Part shown: positions 20,052 to 32,142 of the stretch, piece by piece
Layout: the number at the start of each line of letters is the position of its first letter
How positions within the stretch are numbered: the stretch's first letter is position 1
Assembly: GCA_002803225.1 (NCBI GenBank)
Contig: NXFV01001376.1
Location: forward strand, 1-64,000
DNA: 64,000 bases
Direction of reading: 5' to 3'
DNA from: Gamarada debralockiae
Taxonomy: Eukaryota > Ascomycota > Leotiomycetes > Helotiales > Hyphodiscaceae
Position numbers and translations under genes: made by a program
The notes under the pieces: generated by a model
What the model saw: only the letters and a program-made list of their open reading frames with translations
Told to the model about the DNA's origin: nothing
Databases searched by the model: none

Positions 20052-21350
20052 CTAGTTGTCCTCAGTCAAATCAACTACCACCACGCCATTGCGCTTGCGA
20101 GTTGTCTCGTACTTTCTGCCACTGGAAAGACAATCCTCTGCACCACACTTCCGTCCTTGCTGGGAGAGGAGATTTTCATTGTCGTCTTCTGCTTTGACTT
20201 CGGATTTGATACGCTCCATTTCCTTCTGCGGTTTTGCTAATCGCTCCTCGCGGGACAACTGGCTCTCGTTCGCATTTCGAGGATTCAGTGGGCCCATGAC
20301 GGTATTGGGGGAAGGGGAGCGTGGAATAATCATTTCTTGTTGGAGGGCCTCTCGCGAGCGATACTTGAAGCTGAAGACGGCAATCGGATTTTGTAACCAT
20401 CTATATAGACTCTTTGCCTCTTCATCATACTGTGCATACGCTCCTCTGCGCCAAACCTAATTAAGGATTAGCAACTTTCAATCGACTTGAGTAATTACTT
20501 ACCCAACGCCATGAGACAAGGCCTGACCCTTCAGTGCCTTCTCCGCGATCTCACTAGGGCTTCCCTGAGCGACGGCAGTCTTTGAATGATCCGCTTATCT
20601 CCCCATCTTTTGTTCGACAAACAACAACCAGAATTTGTCCTAATCCATTCTCGACCCGAGTAGAATCTGCATCGTCAACTTTCTGAATGCTAATAAATTT
20701 GAATTTCCACACCGTATTTCAGTCGCTGAAGTCCACTGAGGAGAGGCAGAAATAGGGATATGCCTATTTCCATTAAAACCCTCCTCATTCGTCGAGGCTG
20801 CTGCTACTGGCTGCCCATCAATCGCAACGCAGAAAGTAAGCATTGGACAGTCTCGTTTGAACGGGTTCACATAGCAGACAACTGAAAACTCAGCATTTGA
20901 TATGCATTCTACGTACGAAGGCCGCGGTCAAAAGTCATGAAATTATGGTGCATTTAGGCCCTGCCCTGTAACTGTCAAGCGAACCCTATAAAGCCTTGTA
21001 GTTTTAGGCTAGGGTGCCTGTAAGCTCCCTGTAGCTGGTTGGACAGACGACGCACCCCCGAGGTCTGAGCGCTCCTCGTCCAGTCGCTCTAGGGAGGTAA
21101 CGCTAAGTTTACAGGGACCCGCATACATTACCGTAGAAGCTGTTCTAGGGCTCGCTTGACAATTACAGGGCCTAAATGCACTATAATTTCATGACTTTTG
21201 ACCGCGGCCTTCGTATACAGTACTAAGGTTCGTTTATCCGCTGCGTCGACATTAACACTTTGTCCTGAGTCTGTTCATTTTCGTCTTCGTACTCAGTGCC
21301 CTGCCTTGCGATTCGACGGTCACCTCGACACCTGGGAGACTCGTGTTCCA
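20052..21350 (-). pseudogene. DUF7918-family gene, copy A, disrupted by a MITE
   Basis: The minus strand matches copies B and C piece by piece: SLPGVEVTVESQGRAL (start ATG lost), a frameshift to EYEDENEQ, a second shift to DAADKRTLVLY, then a 298-bp MITE inserted inside the Tyr codon, then VECISNAEFSVV..CPMLTFCVAIDGQPV. Removing the MITE and one TA restores LYVEC exactly as in B (VYVEC) and C (KYVEC). Downstream are SPSEIAEKALKGQALSHGV with a good intron, and the tail FSFKYRSREALQQEMIIPRS to the stop at 20052 with no intron at two positions where B has introns and one where C has. The tail ends VVVVDLTEDN. Several breaks besides the MITE make it non-functional. Confidence 0.75.
20916..21213. 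mobile_element. TA-flanked MITE, copy 2 (298 bp), inserted in DUF7918 copy A
   Basis: The ends are CGAAGGCCGCGGTCAAAAGT and its inverse, with inverted repeats continuing about 45 bp (CATGAAATTATRGTGCATTTAGGCCCTG with few mismatches). TA duplicates lie at 20914-20915 and 21214-21215. The same termini occur in copy 1 at 12733-12969; the interiors differ in length and sequence but share ACAGGG words. No transposase frame is present, so it depends on a Tc1/mariner-like enzyme encoded elsewhere. Confidence 0.9.
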
Positions 21351-22052
21351 GTCCGGGCCAAAGGTAGAGAGACTTTTATTGTGCGACGGTATGCCGATAG
21401 AGGCTTTTGCGACGTTGGTCCCAGTCGTTGAAGTTGAATGAACGAATATCAGCATGTCTGTCAAAAATAGAGGTATGATTATGGTTGTTCATTCATCTAG
21501 TGACTGTAGACCCTGTATTTATGGAGTACTGAACTCTCTGTGCTGCTGTACCCCATGGCCGAACACTACGGCCGTGTTCCTTCAGGAGCCTTGATTACTA
21601 AGCCATATGTCAGCCTCGTCTTGCTAGGTGATATGCCGCTAACCAGATCGCGTTACATATTTAGGCCTTAAATACAAGGCAGCATCAAAATGGATCCCAC
21701 GATCGATAGCTATCTTTCGAGCCAACCTCTAGGGGCTAACGATGAAATGCCATATTTGTGTTTGGATATGATGAACTATGGGTTCAAAAATCAGAATGAA
21801 TGTATTATGGGTTTGCAAGCGAATTGATATGTAAAATAGTCTTGAACAGATGTTCAAGCGAGCACTATTAGTTGCCCATGCCCAATCAATGACGAATGAA
21901 GCGCCATTCCGTAGGTAATATTTCCGGGTATCGTGAAACCAAAAGACCTGCGCCAAAAACGAAAACTGAAATCATATGCTATATCCCCTAACCATTGGAA
22001 AATCAAATGGCAAGTAACGTAATTGCTGAGATCGAATGAGCAATTACGAGGC
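21351..22052. other. Spacer between DUF7918 copies A and B
   Basis: About 700 bases, AT-rich towards copy B, with no recognised gene. It includes the 5' flank of dead copy A. Confidence 0.5.
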
Positions 22053-23367
22053 TTAGTCGTCTGTCAGATCCACAAGTAAAGAGCCATCGCTCTTGCGGCT
22101 TGTCTTGTATGCTCGTCCACTCGTGATAACGTCGTCGTCAGCTGCGCCACGACCGCGCTTCTGTCCTCGGAGAGATGGGTTCTCTTCCTTGACTTCTGAC
22201 TTCACAAGCTTGAGTTCATTCTGTGTTGTGTTAGCCATGTATGGAACAATCTCGTCGAGGTGAGAAAATGACAAGCAAGCTGTGGCTGTATACCTTTAGC
22301 TCTGCTGTTCGTTCTTCGCGGGATTGTGCGTTGTTGGAGGCATTCGCACTGCGGTGGTTGAGTGAGCCTATGACGATATCTGGAGAAGGATCGCGTGGAA
22401 TTATGAGCTCTTGTTGAAGTGCCTCTAGAGTTATTGGTTAGTGCAAAGGTTTTGAACATGACTGGGAGGAAAATGAAAAGGTGAGGGGATGGGCCGCGTT
22501 AATTATGATACGCTTTTGATCGTCGAAACGAATTGAATGATATTTTATTTTCCTATTGATGCGGTGAGGAAGGCACATGGATTTAGACGAACCTCGGGAC
22601 CGATACTTGAAACTGAAGAGTGCTATAGGGTGTCTATGGCCATCAAGTTCGACAATTTTGGGTATTCTCGTTCTATGTTCGCGTTTTTCTTCTCCGAATC
22701 TGGATCTGCCGTTAGTAGAGCGCAAGGTAACTCAAACAAAAACATACGTTACCCCGTGGGACAATGCTTGACCCTTCAGTGCCTTTTCAGCTACCTCGTT
22801 GGGTGCGCTGGTTACAAACTGCTTTGGGTAGATCGAATAATCCTCTTCTTCGCGGGTTCGGTAGACAGCGATCAGAATTTCACCAATGCTGGGCACGACT
22901 TTGGCATCGTTCTTGACTCGAGAAGAGTCCACATCATCAACTGAGTTCGTTAGATTAGATAAAATGAATGGCTTGCAATCCTTGAATGATTGATGGGTAC
23001 CTCTCCGAATGCTGGCAAACTTGAAAGGCCTCCTCGATATTTCATTCCCGCCAGCCCTCAAAACGGCGTCAGCCATGGAGCCAAGAAGACCGTACTTGAG
23101 AATAGATTTCCCGCCGACACACTGGCCGTCTATCTTGACCCAGAAGGTAAGCATTTGGCAGTCCAGTCTGTAAGGCGGCTTCATCAAAAACGTGATTTGA
23201 AAGCTTGCATCCGACTCGCATTCGACGTATACCGAGCTCCGCTTCTCGGCGGGTACATCATATTCATTTCCATGAGCCCACTCGCCGTCATCCGGATACT
23301 CCGGTAGGGTTCGTCCTTGCGAATCGATGGCGACTTCGATTCCTGGGAGAGCATCTAGAACCGCCAT
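22053..23367 (-). CDS. DUF7918-domain protein, copy B, 323 aa
   Basis: Five exons on the minus strand: 23367-23001, 22940-22748, 22705-22593, 22424-22294 and 22220-22053. All joins are GT...AG and keep phase. The start MAVLDALPGIEVAI and the YVECESDASF and GQALSHGV stretches are typical of the fungal DUF7918 family, an uncharacterised beta-rich domain of about 200 residues. A charged, coiled C-terminal tail (SREERTAELK, LKLVKSEVKEENP) follows, then a basic patch and the ending LLVDLTDD, which resembles a SUMO-interaction or acidic-terminus motif. Function is unknown. It is the middle of three tandem copies on the same strand. An intron splitting the tail (22293-22221) is absent from copies A and C. 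The frame is intact throughout, so it is probably expressed. Confidence 0.85.
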
Positions 23368-24191
23368 GGTATGATGGTAGCCTGATGGCCTCGAATCGAA
23401 TCGTTAGTCCAAAGCGAGCGATTCGGGGACGTGATTTTCTACTTCAAGAGGACGTTGTGATAACTCTAGTCGCTGAGATAGATCGGAAGATTTTGATATT
23501 TCATATCCCCAAGAATGGTTTGCTTTTTGGAGTTGTCGAAGTGGTTTGAAAGATTCACAGCCTTGTTGCGAGCATGGGTTGACTCCGAAAACGCGCTAGC
23601 CTGGCACATGCGAGTTGGCACATGCGAGTAAACTCATGCCTTGCGAATAAGGCATGAATAAATCAGGACGGGGGCCTCAGAAGGACGTCATGTGCAACTA
23701 CAACTATGATTGAGCCGTAGAATACAATTCTGACTTGCTGAGATTTATCGAGCAAATATAAGCTCCTCTTTTCGGTAGACTGATCTTTTTATTTTATTTT
23801 TACGATTTCTTTTCCTGGAGGATACAGCCTCCGAGAAAGGGAGTCTTCTCATGTTCCTCAGGTCTCGTGCCCCGCTGTGGACCTGACAGGCCAGGCTGCT
23901 CAGAGGCACTTGAAAGTACCTCAAATATAACTACAATGGATCAGTAAAAGTCAGTTTTAAATGGCTGAAACTCGGTGAGCGAACAAACGAACAAATGGGG
24001 CCTCTTAACCCCATAAGCCATGTGAATGGAATCGCTGCTATTTCGCTTGGTATCATGAACGAAATATGCCTCCTACTTAACCCCTTTGTCATAGCTCTGC
24101 AAATACAATTGCTCAAATAAAGGTACCTAGCAATCCCGACAGCAACGCCAAAAACACCAAGATTCGAGAAAGTCCGAGACCTATGAATCGT

Positions 24192-25683
24192 TCAATCGTC
24201 GGTCAGGTCCACAAGCACAGATCCACTGCTGTGCCGGCTCGTCTTGTACGCTCGTCCAGTCGACGATCCTCCATTAGTATCGCGACCACGCTTCCGCCCT
24301 CGCTGGCCGAGCGGGTTCTTTCCGTCTTCTTCTTTGACTTCGGATTTGATAAGGTCCATTTCTCTCTGCAGATTTGCCAAGCGCTCGTCGCGGGACAGAT
24401 GGTTGTCATTCGCATTCCGCGGGTTGAGGGGACCCATGACGATATCCGGGGAGGGAGAGCGAGGGATTATGAGTTCTTGCTGAAGAGCATCTGGAGATTG
24501 CATTATCAGTAATTGCGAGGGAGCGGTTTGAGTAAATTTTGAATCGTTGGGTTGGGATGAAGAAATAACAAGGTTCCCTTGTTGGTAGTGTTTGAATCGT
24601 TGAGCGGGGACGAAGGATGGAAAGGAGGTGATTCGAGGAGAGTTTTAATCGTCGGAATTGAACGAAGGAAAGAAAAGGGGGTGTTCTAACCTCGAGACCG
24701 ATATTTAAAGCTGAAAATGGCTATTGGCTTTCGACGACCGTCTGTAAGAACGTTGTTGTACTTCTTCACTATGTGCTCACGGCTTTCTTCCCCGAAACTG
24801 GATTTACAGTCAGAGGAACCCAGGCATAACAGCATACATAGAATGTGGAACTGGGACATACGCGACTCCATGAGATAAGGCCTGCCCCTTCAGCGCCTTC
24901 TCTGATATCTCGCTTGGTGCGTTTTTCAAATGCATTGGTGGTAGATGCCTACCATTTGCCGCTTGTCGATAGGAGCGGTAAGCAAATACGGTAATCTTAC
25001 CGACTCCTGGTACAGATTTGGCATCGTTCTTGACTCTATGGGAGTCGGTATCATCAACTATACATGGTCCATTAGCCCAAGACCAAAATTGGTACGTCAA
25101 ATATCAATCATTCGACATATTTGAGTGAGTGTATACCCTTTCGGATACTAGCAAATTTGAATGGCCTCCGAATAACTTCATTCGCATTGACCCGTTCGAA
25201 AGATCTAGTAGCATAGCTAAATTCAGGTGCGCCTTTGTTATGATTCTTCAAATGCTTGTCCGTCACTGACTGTCCATCAATGTCAACGCAGAAAGTAAGG
25301 TATTCGGAGTCAAGTTCGAAGGGGGGCTTCATCAAAAGAGCGATTCGGAATTCGGTATCCGACACGCATTCTACGTATTTTGACGAGCATTTGTCTGCTC
25401 CTATATCAAACTTTCGACCGTGGGTCCATTCGTTGTCGTCATCATACTCTGGCAGGACTCGTCCTTGCGACTCGACTGTGAAAGTTGCCGAGTTAGCAAT
25501 TGCTCAAGAGAGGTGAAAGATTACAGATATTTAAGCATTTTAGATGTGTTTCGGCCCCAAAAGGCACCCCATAGGAAGTAAAAGTCGGGAGGTAGGACTC
25601 AAAGATGCCCGAGAAGAACTACTATACTCCGAGAATTACCTACTGGTAACTTCAATTCCAGGAAGAGCTTCGAGGATCGCCAT
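24192..25683 (-). CDS. DUF7918-domain protein, copy C, 326 aa
   Basis: Five exons on the minus strand: 25683-25644, 25475-25137, 25057-24862, 24797-24691 and 24490-24192, with phases consistent. The product begins MAILEALPGIEVTIESQGRV and aligns over its length with copy B (KYVECVSDTEF, LTFCVDIDGQSV, VIRRPFKFASIRKG, EKALKGQALSHGV) and ends SVLVDLTDD. An extra first intron (25643-25476) splits EVT from IES, which copy B lacks. The tail after LQQELIIPRSPSPDIVMG is one exon, unlike B. DUF7918 proteins have no established biochemical role; the Ser/Pro stretch, coiled segment and acidic end suggest a nuclear or scaffold protein, which is only inference. Confidence 0.85.
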
Positions 25684-26138
25684 ACCGTAAAGCTCAAGTC
25701 TGATCCAGAATAGCGGTAGATGTTGTCCTGCTGAGGCAATTTGCTCAGAAACTATGAGCTATTCCTACATCCAGCAGAAGGAGCCTTGATTGTGAAGAGA
25801 TCCCCGAAAGCAGTCGACGGTTGAAAACAGTTAAACAATCGGGAGAAGGGGAGAATTTCCTCGAGATCTTTTTATGAACTATGAATCTTTTGACAGAATC
25901 TGAGTGATTTGGGATCCAGGTTGAAGGTGGAACAAGATGAAGTTGAGGTTGACGCAGGGTGTTCAGCCTCGCGCGACTTCAATACATCCCTGTTCGTGCG
26001 ACATTTTTAGCGCGGCTATGTTGTAGCCTTACGCCTAAGGCTGCAATATTTTGAAATGGAAAATATCCTTGCGGCCCAGGTACGGGTACTCAAGTATTTA
26101 ACGTCCAAACCTTCCATAATTCCTAGACTTCATACAGC
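25684..26138. promoter_or_regulatory. Divergent promoter region between DUF7918 copy C and Cactin
   Basis: 455 bases between divergent start codons. No clear TATA box or other named motif was identified. Confidence 0.4.
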
Positions 26139-27967
26139 ATGGACCCTGGCAGGAGAGCAATGATATCTGGTCGTAGATCACCAGCTAGAGATATCACATC
26201 TCCTCGACGCGACAACAACAATCGAATTTCGAAGCCAGCACGCCCAGCAGCCAACGGCAAGGCACCCGACATCAAAGCTCCTCGGAACAATGAGAGCCTC
26301 GAAGATGAGCAGACAAGAAAATGGGTCTCACAGGAGGACAGCTTTGTGTTGAAGCAAGCGAAGAAGAAGGCCGACATTCGTGTGCGAGAAGGAAGAGCGA
26401 AGCCGATCGACTGGTTGGCGGTCATTCTACGAGTCATCGACCCGGACAGAGATCTCCTGGAGGACGATGAAGAGGAAGTTCAACTTGATGTGGTGGACCC
26501 GGAAGGTGTATTTGAGGGTCTCAATGATGCACAATTGGGAGAGTTGGAAAATGACATCAACTCTTACATCGCTCTGGAGACGAACAAGAAGAATCTGGAT
26601 TACTGGAAGACTATGCAAATCATCTGCAACGATCGCCGTCAAAAGTTGAAGCCTATGGGACCGGAAGGAAGAGCTGTCAGTTCAGTTGCCGCGGATGTTG
26701 ACAAGTTGTTGGGACCGAAAACATACGAGCAGTTGGAGGCGTTGGAGAAGCAAATCAGGACAAAGTTACGATCGAACGAGCCTATTGATGTGGATTATTG
26801 GGAGCAGCTTTTGCGGAGCCTGCTTATCTGGAAGGCGAAGGCAAAGCTGAAGAAGGTCTATCAATCAGTTCTGGACAGTCGACTGGATATTCTACGAAAG
26901 CAACAGCAAGAAGATGCAGAGGGAGTCAGATTGAAGTTGCAGGAAGTGTTGGCGGGACCTGCTGCTGTTGTTGAGGAGGGTTCTGAGGATCAAATGGCCA
27001 CCAGCGCACAACTTATTCGAACACAACCAAAGTTTCCATATTCCCAAAAGTACGACCCTGAGCCTCTCCTCAAGCTTCGAACGGAGAACAAATCTAGCGA
27101 AGTTCTGGACGAGTCAGCGTTCCTTCAAAAGGTTGTCGCTGAGCGCCGAAAGGTCTTGAAATTGGGATATGTTCCTCTACGTCAGCCTGGCAACGAGAAA
27201 GGATCGTCCAGCTCATCCAGCAAAGCCCTGGCTACCTCTACCACCAGCAGCGCACCTCCTGGCACACAACGCTTTTCTGCCCTCGTCAATGAGGATTTCT
27301 CGCAAGCCACCAAAGCTTTGTACGAGAGAGAAGTTGCTCGTGGCGTCAATGAGAATGAGGAAATCTTCACCGGGGAGGAGAATGTGGCAACTGGCTCGAA
27401 GCCTCAGTGGGCAGACAAATACCGACCAAGGAAACCTAGGTACTTCAACCGTGTGCAGATGGGCTATGAGTGGAATAAGTACAACCAAACCCATTACGAC
27501 CATGACAACCCTCCACCAAAGGTCGTTCAAGGCTATAAGTTCAACATATTTTATCCAGACCTCATCGATAAGGCCAAGGCTCCAACATTTCGAATTATCC
27601 GCGAGCATGGTCGAAAGCGTGGAGAGTCTTTTGCTCCAGCCGGAGAGGAAGATACTTGTCTGATCCGCTTCATAGCAGGACCACCTTATGAAGACATCGC
27701 TTTTAGGATCGTGGACAAAGAATGGGATTACAGTGCGAAGAGAGATCGTGGCTTTCGAAGTAGTTTTGATAAGGTACACGCTTATCCCCTTTCGTTAAAA
27801 ACCAGCCACACACCAGTCGTTCTTTACAACCTGGATCCTGGAAGCTAATTCTCTCACACAGGGTATTCTGCAACTGCATTTCCAGTACAAGAAGGTGAGC
27901 GGATACCATTCCAATTCGATCCATCATTGTTTACTGACTTGTCATGTAGATTTACTATCGGAAGTGA
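26139..27967 (+). CDS. Splicing factor Cactin, 561 aa
   Basis: Exons 26139-27773, 27862-27894 (only 33 bases) and 27950-27967 (18 bases, ending IYYRK). The C-terminal 125 residues are the highly conserved Cactin domain: WADKYRPRKPRYFNRVQMGY, YNQTHYDHDNPPPKVVQGYK, FNIFYPDLIDK, FRSSFDKGILQLHFQYKKIY. The middle contains the Cactin-mid helical region (WLAVILRVIDPDRD, LGELENDINSYI..NLDYWKTM). Cactin is a spliceosome-associated protein required for pre-mRNA splicing and genome stability in yeasts and animals. The two tiny last exons are needed to complete the domain; an annotation stopping at the first exon would lose its last 17 residues. N-terminal residues 1-55 are Arg-rich and probably disordered. 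Confidence 0.95.
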
Positions 27968-29099
27968 TCATAGATCGCTTGAATTCCCCTCTTGGTCATT
28001 TCGAAGCTGCGGTATGGAATCAAGGTAATCATTAGAAACCTAGATAACAATGCAATTGCTCACACAAATTTTGTTTCAGAAACTTCACGTGCAATGTGTT
28101 GTACAGAAGGAGATCCTTGTACCATGCCCCTACTTTTTTCATAGAGAATCCCGACGGTTGATGACTATCAGCGAAGATGCATAGGGGGCTGGCAAAACGA
28201 CATGATGGCTTTCATCAGCTTTTTGATAACCTTATAGCTATTGACTCTACAGTGGCTAATTATCAGGACCATGATGCAGGGAACATTGCTTCTACTTTCT
28301 TTCGCTGGGTGGTACCCCAAAGATGTGGCTATCTGCTACTCGACCTATCAATTTGTTTCGTTGCCAACCCCACCAGTACTTCAATATCTCAGGATCCAAT
28401 TATTATGAAGCTGATGCCGGCAATTGTTGTCCTTTCCTACAGGAGTCAAGCATCGCAGAGGTAAGGTTACACTATTCTAGTGCTATTCTAGAAAAGTACC
28501 CCACGGGACCCATTTCAGCCACCCATTGTCTGTGAATTGTGCATACATTGAGCCTAGTCGAGGCTGGCGGTGGAACACTGGCACTCTTTCCAGCAGTAAG
28601 TTGGCCTGACAATTCTTGTTCCCGTGGCGCGATGCAGTTTGCCGTTTGCCTGTGCTGTTGTGTTGTGCACAATAAGAGATATGCAGGCCGCAGGCGGAGT
28701 GGCTTCCAGACTCCACGTCCCGATACCTATGCAAGTCTAGCGGTGACAAAAGAAGCGATTGCTATTTGAGCCTCTGAAATCATGGTAGGGGACCTCCAAA
28801 ACGTCTTTAGTATTCCCGTCCGACGCAAACGAACATTGCATCACACATCAGGAGTTACTTGTATCCCGGTGCGTTGTCATCGCCATCTTGCATGCTTCAA
28901 GCTATGGCCTTGCCTGGTTAGGAGCTAGGCTCAAGATTCTTTCTTGAATATCTACAATCTCATTCCTTTGATTTCCAAATCTCGAAAATCCTCCGGCCCG
29001 GATGACACAACTGTCGTACAATACAGCAACCTAACTGAAAGCTCCACATCATCTCATAGTCACATCATCCGTGGTGTGGTTACAAAGTCTGTTTTCAAA
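27968..29099. other. No recognisable gene; forkhead upstream region
   Basis: About 1.1 kb. Overlapping plus-strand frames at 28177-28535 include a Cys-containing stretch (NLFRCQPHQYFNISGSNYYE) with no known family and no signal peptide. The 150 bases before 29100 are the likely forkhead leader. Confidence 0.45.
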
Positions 29100-30570
29100 A
29101 TGGATCCTTCGAGGCAATATCACCGTCAAGCTCAAATGAACGGCTTGCCTATGAACTTCCAGTATACTGAAAGTCCGGTAATGGCTTCCCTAGCACCTCA
29201 TCGGATGTTATCTTTTGATGGTCTCCCGCGAACGAATCCTGATCAACAATTCATGAATCCTTGGTCTGCAAACATACTTTCGACCAGCTTCAACATTCCC
29301 GCTCCAATGCAACTCTCCCAAACTTCAACAGCCTGGCCTGCTCAAGCTCAAATGCTAACGGACTTCGATGACCAAGCCTCCAACAACTATTATGGGTACT
29401 CGTCGACTCCCCAAGGCAATGAAAACGATGGAGGTTTCCCGCGAAGTCAAAATTATGCCGGGGTTCCGCGTACGTGGCCTTCGCCATATGAGCCAAGGAT
29501 GGCCTATGATGATAGTTTGGTGCCAAAGACGTACGAGCCTTCAGTCTACATGATCGATCACGACAAGCAAGATTCGCAGGGAACCTCAGTCATGAATCCG
29601 GGATTGACTTATAACGCCCAGGACAGCTTGCGAGACTTTGCGCGACTCAGCATCAGTCGCAGTCCGAAAGCTAAGAATGACACCGTCGACATAGCCATGT
29701 CTTCGTTCGACAAACTACCCGGATTTGTGCTGCCATCGAGAGAGTTTTCTGATGACAGCGGAAATAGTTCTCGCGAGATGACAGTTGTGGATACGGAGGA
29801 TCATGGTGCTGATGAACCATACGCCAAGTTGATTTTTCGAGCGCTGATGAGTGCCCCGAATCATTCCATGGTGTTGCAAGAAATATACCAGTGGTTCAGA
29901 GACAACACAACAAAAGGAAGTTCTGATACGAAAGGATGGATGAACAGTATCCGGCACAACTTGTCAATGAATGCTGTAGGAACACCTCACTCTCACTATG
30001 AAACATGCTCACACATCGTAGGCATTCAGGAAAACGGAGCGTAGAGTTTCTGGCGACGAAACCAAGAAGTATACAGAATGGGTCTTGGAAGACTTTGCGA
30101 TCAAAGATGGCGTTCAATCTACGACACGGTACCGCAAGGGAACTGGTAACAAAAAGTTCACCAAGTCCGAGAACCCGGCTCCTTCGCGACAGAGCACGGT
30201 TCGAAAAGGGGGTATCTGCGCCAGCAAGACGAAGTTCTCACGTCGGAGAGCCAAAGAAGACCGTCCGGACCCTCGACGTTCAATCCAAAGGCTAGACACT
30301 GGACGACATCCCTACCAACATCAAAGCAGATCTGAAGCTACCCAGCGACAACTCTCGCCCATGACCCCATGTCCGGAAAACCTGCCGTCCGCCAGCCCAT
30401 ACTTCTTTCCGAAAAGCGAACACTTCGAAGCCCCCTACGAGGATATGTGCGGTTTGGAGGGTGTTCAGGGGGTCTACATTGATGATGGACCAATCTTCAG
30501 CGATGGTCACGACTCGCCAATTTCACCCTTCCACAATCCTCACTCAATGTGCGCCTCCGAGCGTTACTGA
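29100..30570 (+). CDS. Forkhead transcription factor, 474 aa
   Basis: Exons 29100-29975 and 30022-30570, with a 46-bp intron (GTAGGA...CGTAG) lying inside the DNA-binding domain. The domain (about residues 235-330) reads EPYAKLIFRALMSAPNHSMV, LQEIYQWFRDNTTK, KGWMNSIRHNLSMNA|AFRKTERR, then YTEWVLEDFAI and a basic wing (TRYRKGTGNKK). The helix-3 recognition motif W-x-N-S-I-R-H-N-L-S-x-N is complete. The N-terminal 230 residues are Gln/Ser/Pro-rich and Met-rich like a transactivation region; the C-terminus is Pro/Ser-rich. It should bind RYMAACA-type sites in the nucleus. The start is the ATG opening MDPSRQYHRQ; an upstream TTG extension is discounted. The specific orthologue is not identifiable from memory. 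Confidence 0.9.
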
Positions 30571-31818
30571 AGCTCACGCATGCACGGTATCTTGGATGAA
30601 GGATGGCGGTCATCCATATTCATGACGTGTACAATGTGATGGATATTTTTGTTCAGCCATGAACTTATTTTTCTCGGTTACTCTACTGGGATTACGGAGA
30701 AGGGTTTTGCTGTGCGTGATGAGTTGATTTTGGTAGCGAGATCCATCTGTCCGGATAATAGGGGTTACTGCTTTGTGCTTCTGCTTTCAAAGGTTGTTGG
30801 ATGCAAGCCTTCCTGTTGCAATGCGACAGACTGTGGGCCGTGTTTGAGCAGATGTAAGTGGGAACAATCTCAGCGAGCATATTTTGATCATTATTAAAGC
30901 TTGACTGATCATTTTGAGAAGCTCTTCTATGTATCTCCTATCAAGGTCGTGCTATGATTAATGTAATGATAATCGAGAGCGATCTGTTCTCATGCTCTGG
31001 TGCGTCGGAATGGTTACCGGCTCCCCATGCTCCTCGCCTCTGTACAGTCACCCTTTTGCAGCTTCCAAGTAATGCTGCTGTGCAATGATGTTCGGTATTT
31101 CCCAGAAGAACTAGTTAGGCATTTCGTCTGGAGTCGCACCTTTATTTCACACCCACGGTTTCTTTCCCGATTTCTGGGTTACAATGGCATTGGGATCAAG
31201 CGCCATCGTAACGCGGGCTTCAGCCCACGCCCGTGAGCACAGCAACCGCATCCGTTCCGTGGGCAGCATGGCAATCTGACATATTTGGTCATTGGACAAT
31301 GCTTTTTCTGCTCACACCACGTTCTTTCTTCAGCAGATTCCAGAGGCCACGTTCAAAAGGGACTGTATGCATATATCCTGCAGTCCGCCAGCCACAACGG
31401 CGTAACATGGCGGTCCATTCAATATAAGGTCGCATCACCACTCCAGCGGAAAGACCCTTGCAATATAAAGGATTTTCTGGCACAAGCGTCGAAAGAGGTC
31501 TATTTATATAAAAGCTTCCCGCCATATCCTTCCCCAGAACGACATCGAATGTCAACGACGCAGAGGTTTTCAAACCGAGTTCCGCATGCGGTACCCGAGA
31601 ACACGGCCGATTATCGACATGGGATGCAATAACGAGGGAAAGCACAGCTGCGACCAGTCTGTTCAGGTCTAGAACTGGTTCCCCAATTCTCTGGCCCAGG
31701 TCTTTATCATACGGATTGATCTGGAGATCTAAGTCTCAGGTTAGCTTGCAGATTCTCTGGGGTCTGCTTGGTGTAACGAACACAAGGCTAATATCCTGAC
31801 CTGACTTCCACTAGACAC
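30571..31818. other. No recognisable gene
   Basis: About 1.2 kb with only short frames. The first 300 bases are probably the forkhead 3' flank. Confidence 0.5.
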
Positions 31819-32142
31819 GTGATACTTCATGTTCTAATTATTCAGTCAGCTTCTTTGGAGACATCAGGGACTTATCAGGGCTTGAGGTTACCGCGACAGC
31901 CGCAGCGAGCCAAATTCCAAAAATTCTCGCGTCTACAACATCTACAAAGCCTCTGTGGCACTTCTCCACTTACCGGCTTTGGCGGTCGAGACTCTCATAC
32001 GGAGGATGAGTATCTCATCCGCGTCAAGATCGGGAGCGCAGTAGAGCGAGCCGTGTTGAACACTGGCCGTCTTCAAACTTTCGATCTTTCTACCTCATTA
32101 GGCGGTCTACTGAATACCCTTGTTGCACATCTTCCACACTGA
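31819..32142 (+). pseudogene. Possible relic of a pepsin-type aspartic protease
   Basis: The frame includes EDEYLIRVKIGSAVERAVLN then TGRLQTFDLSTSL. This resembles the start of a mature fungal A1 protease (EYLTPVTIG...LDFDTGSADLWVFS), with the catalytic Asp of D-T-G replaced by Asn (AAC, a G-to-A change from GAC). A basic stretch upstream could be propeptide. The rest of the protease is not found downstream. The resemblance is short, so confidence is low. Confidence 0.3.
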
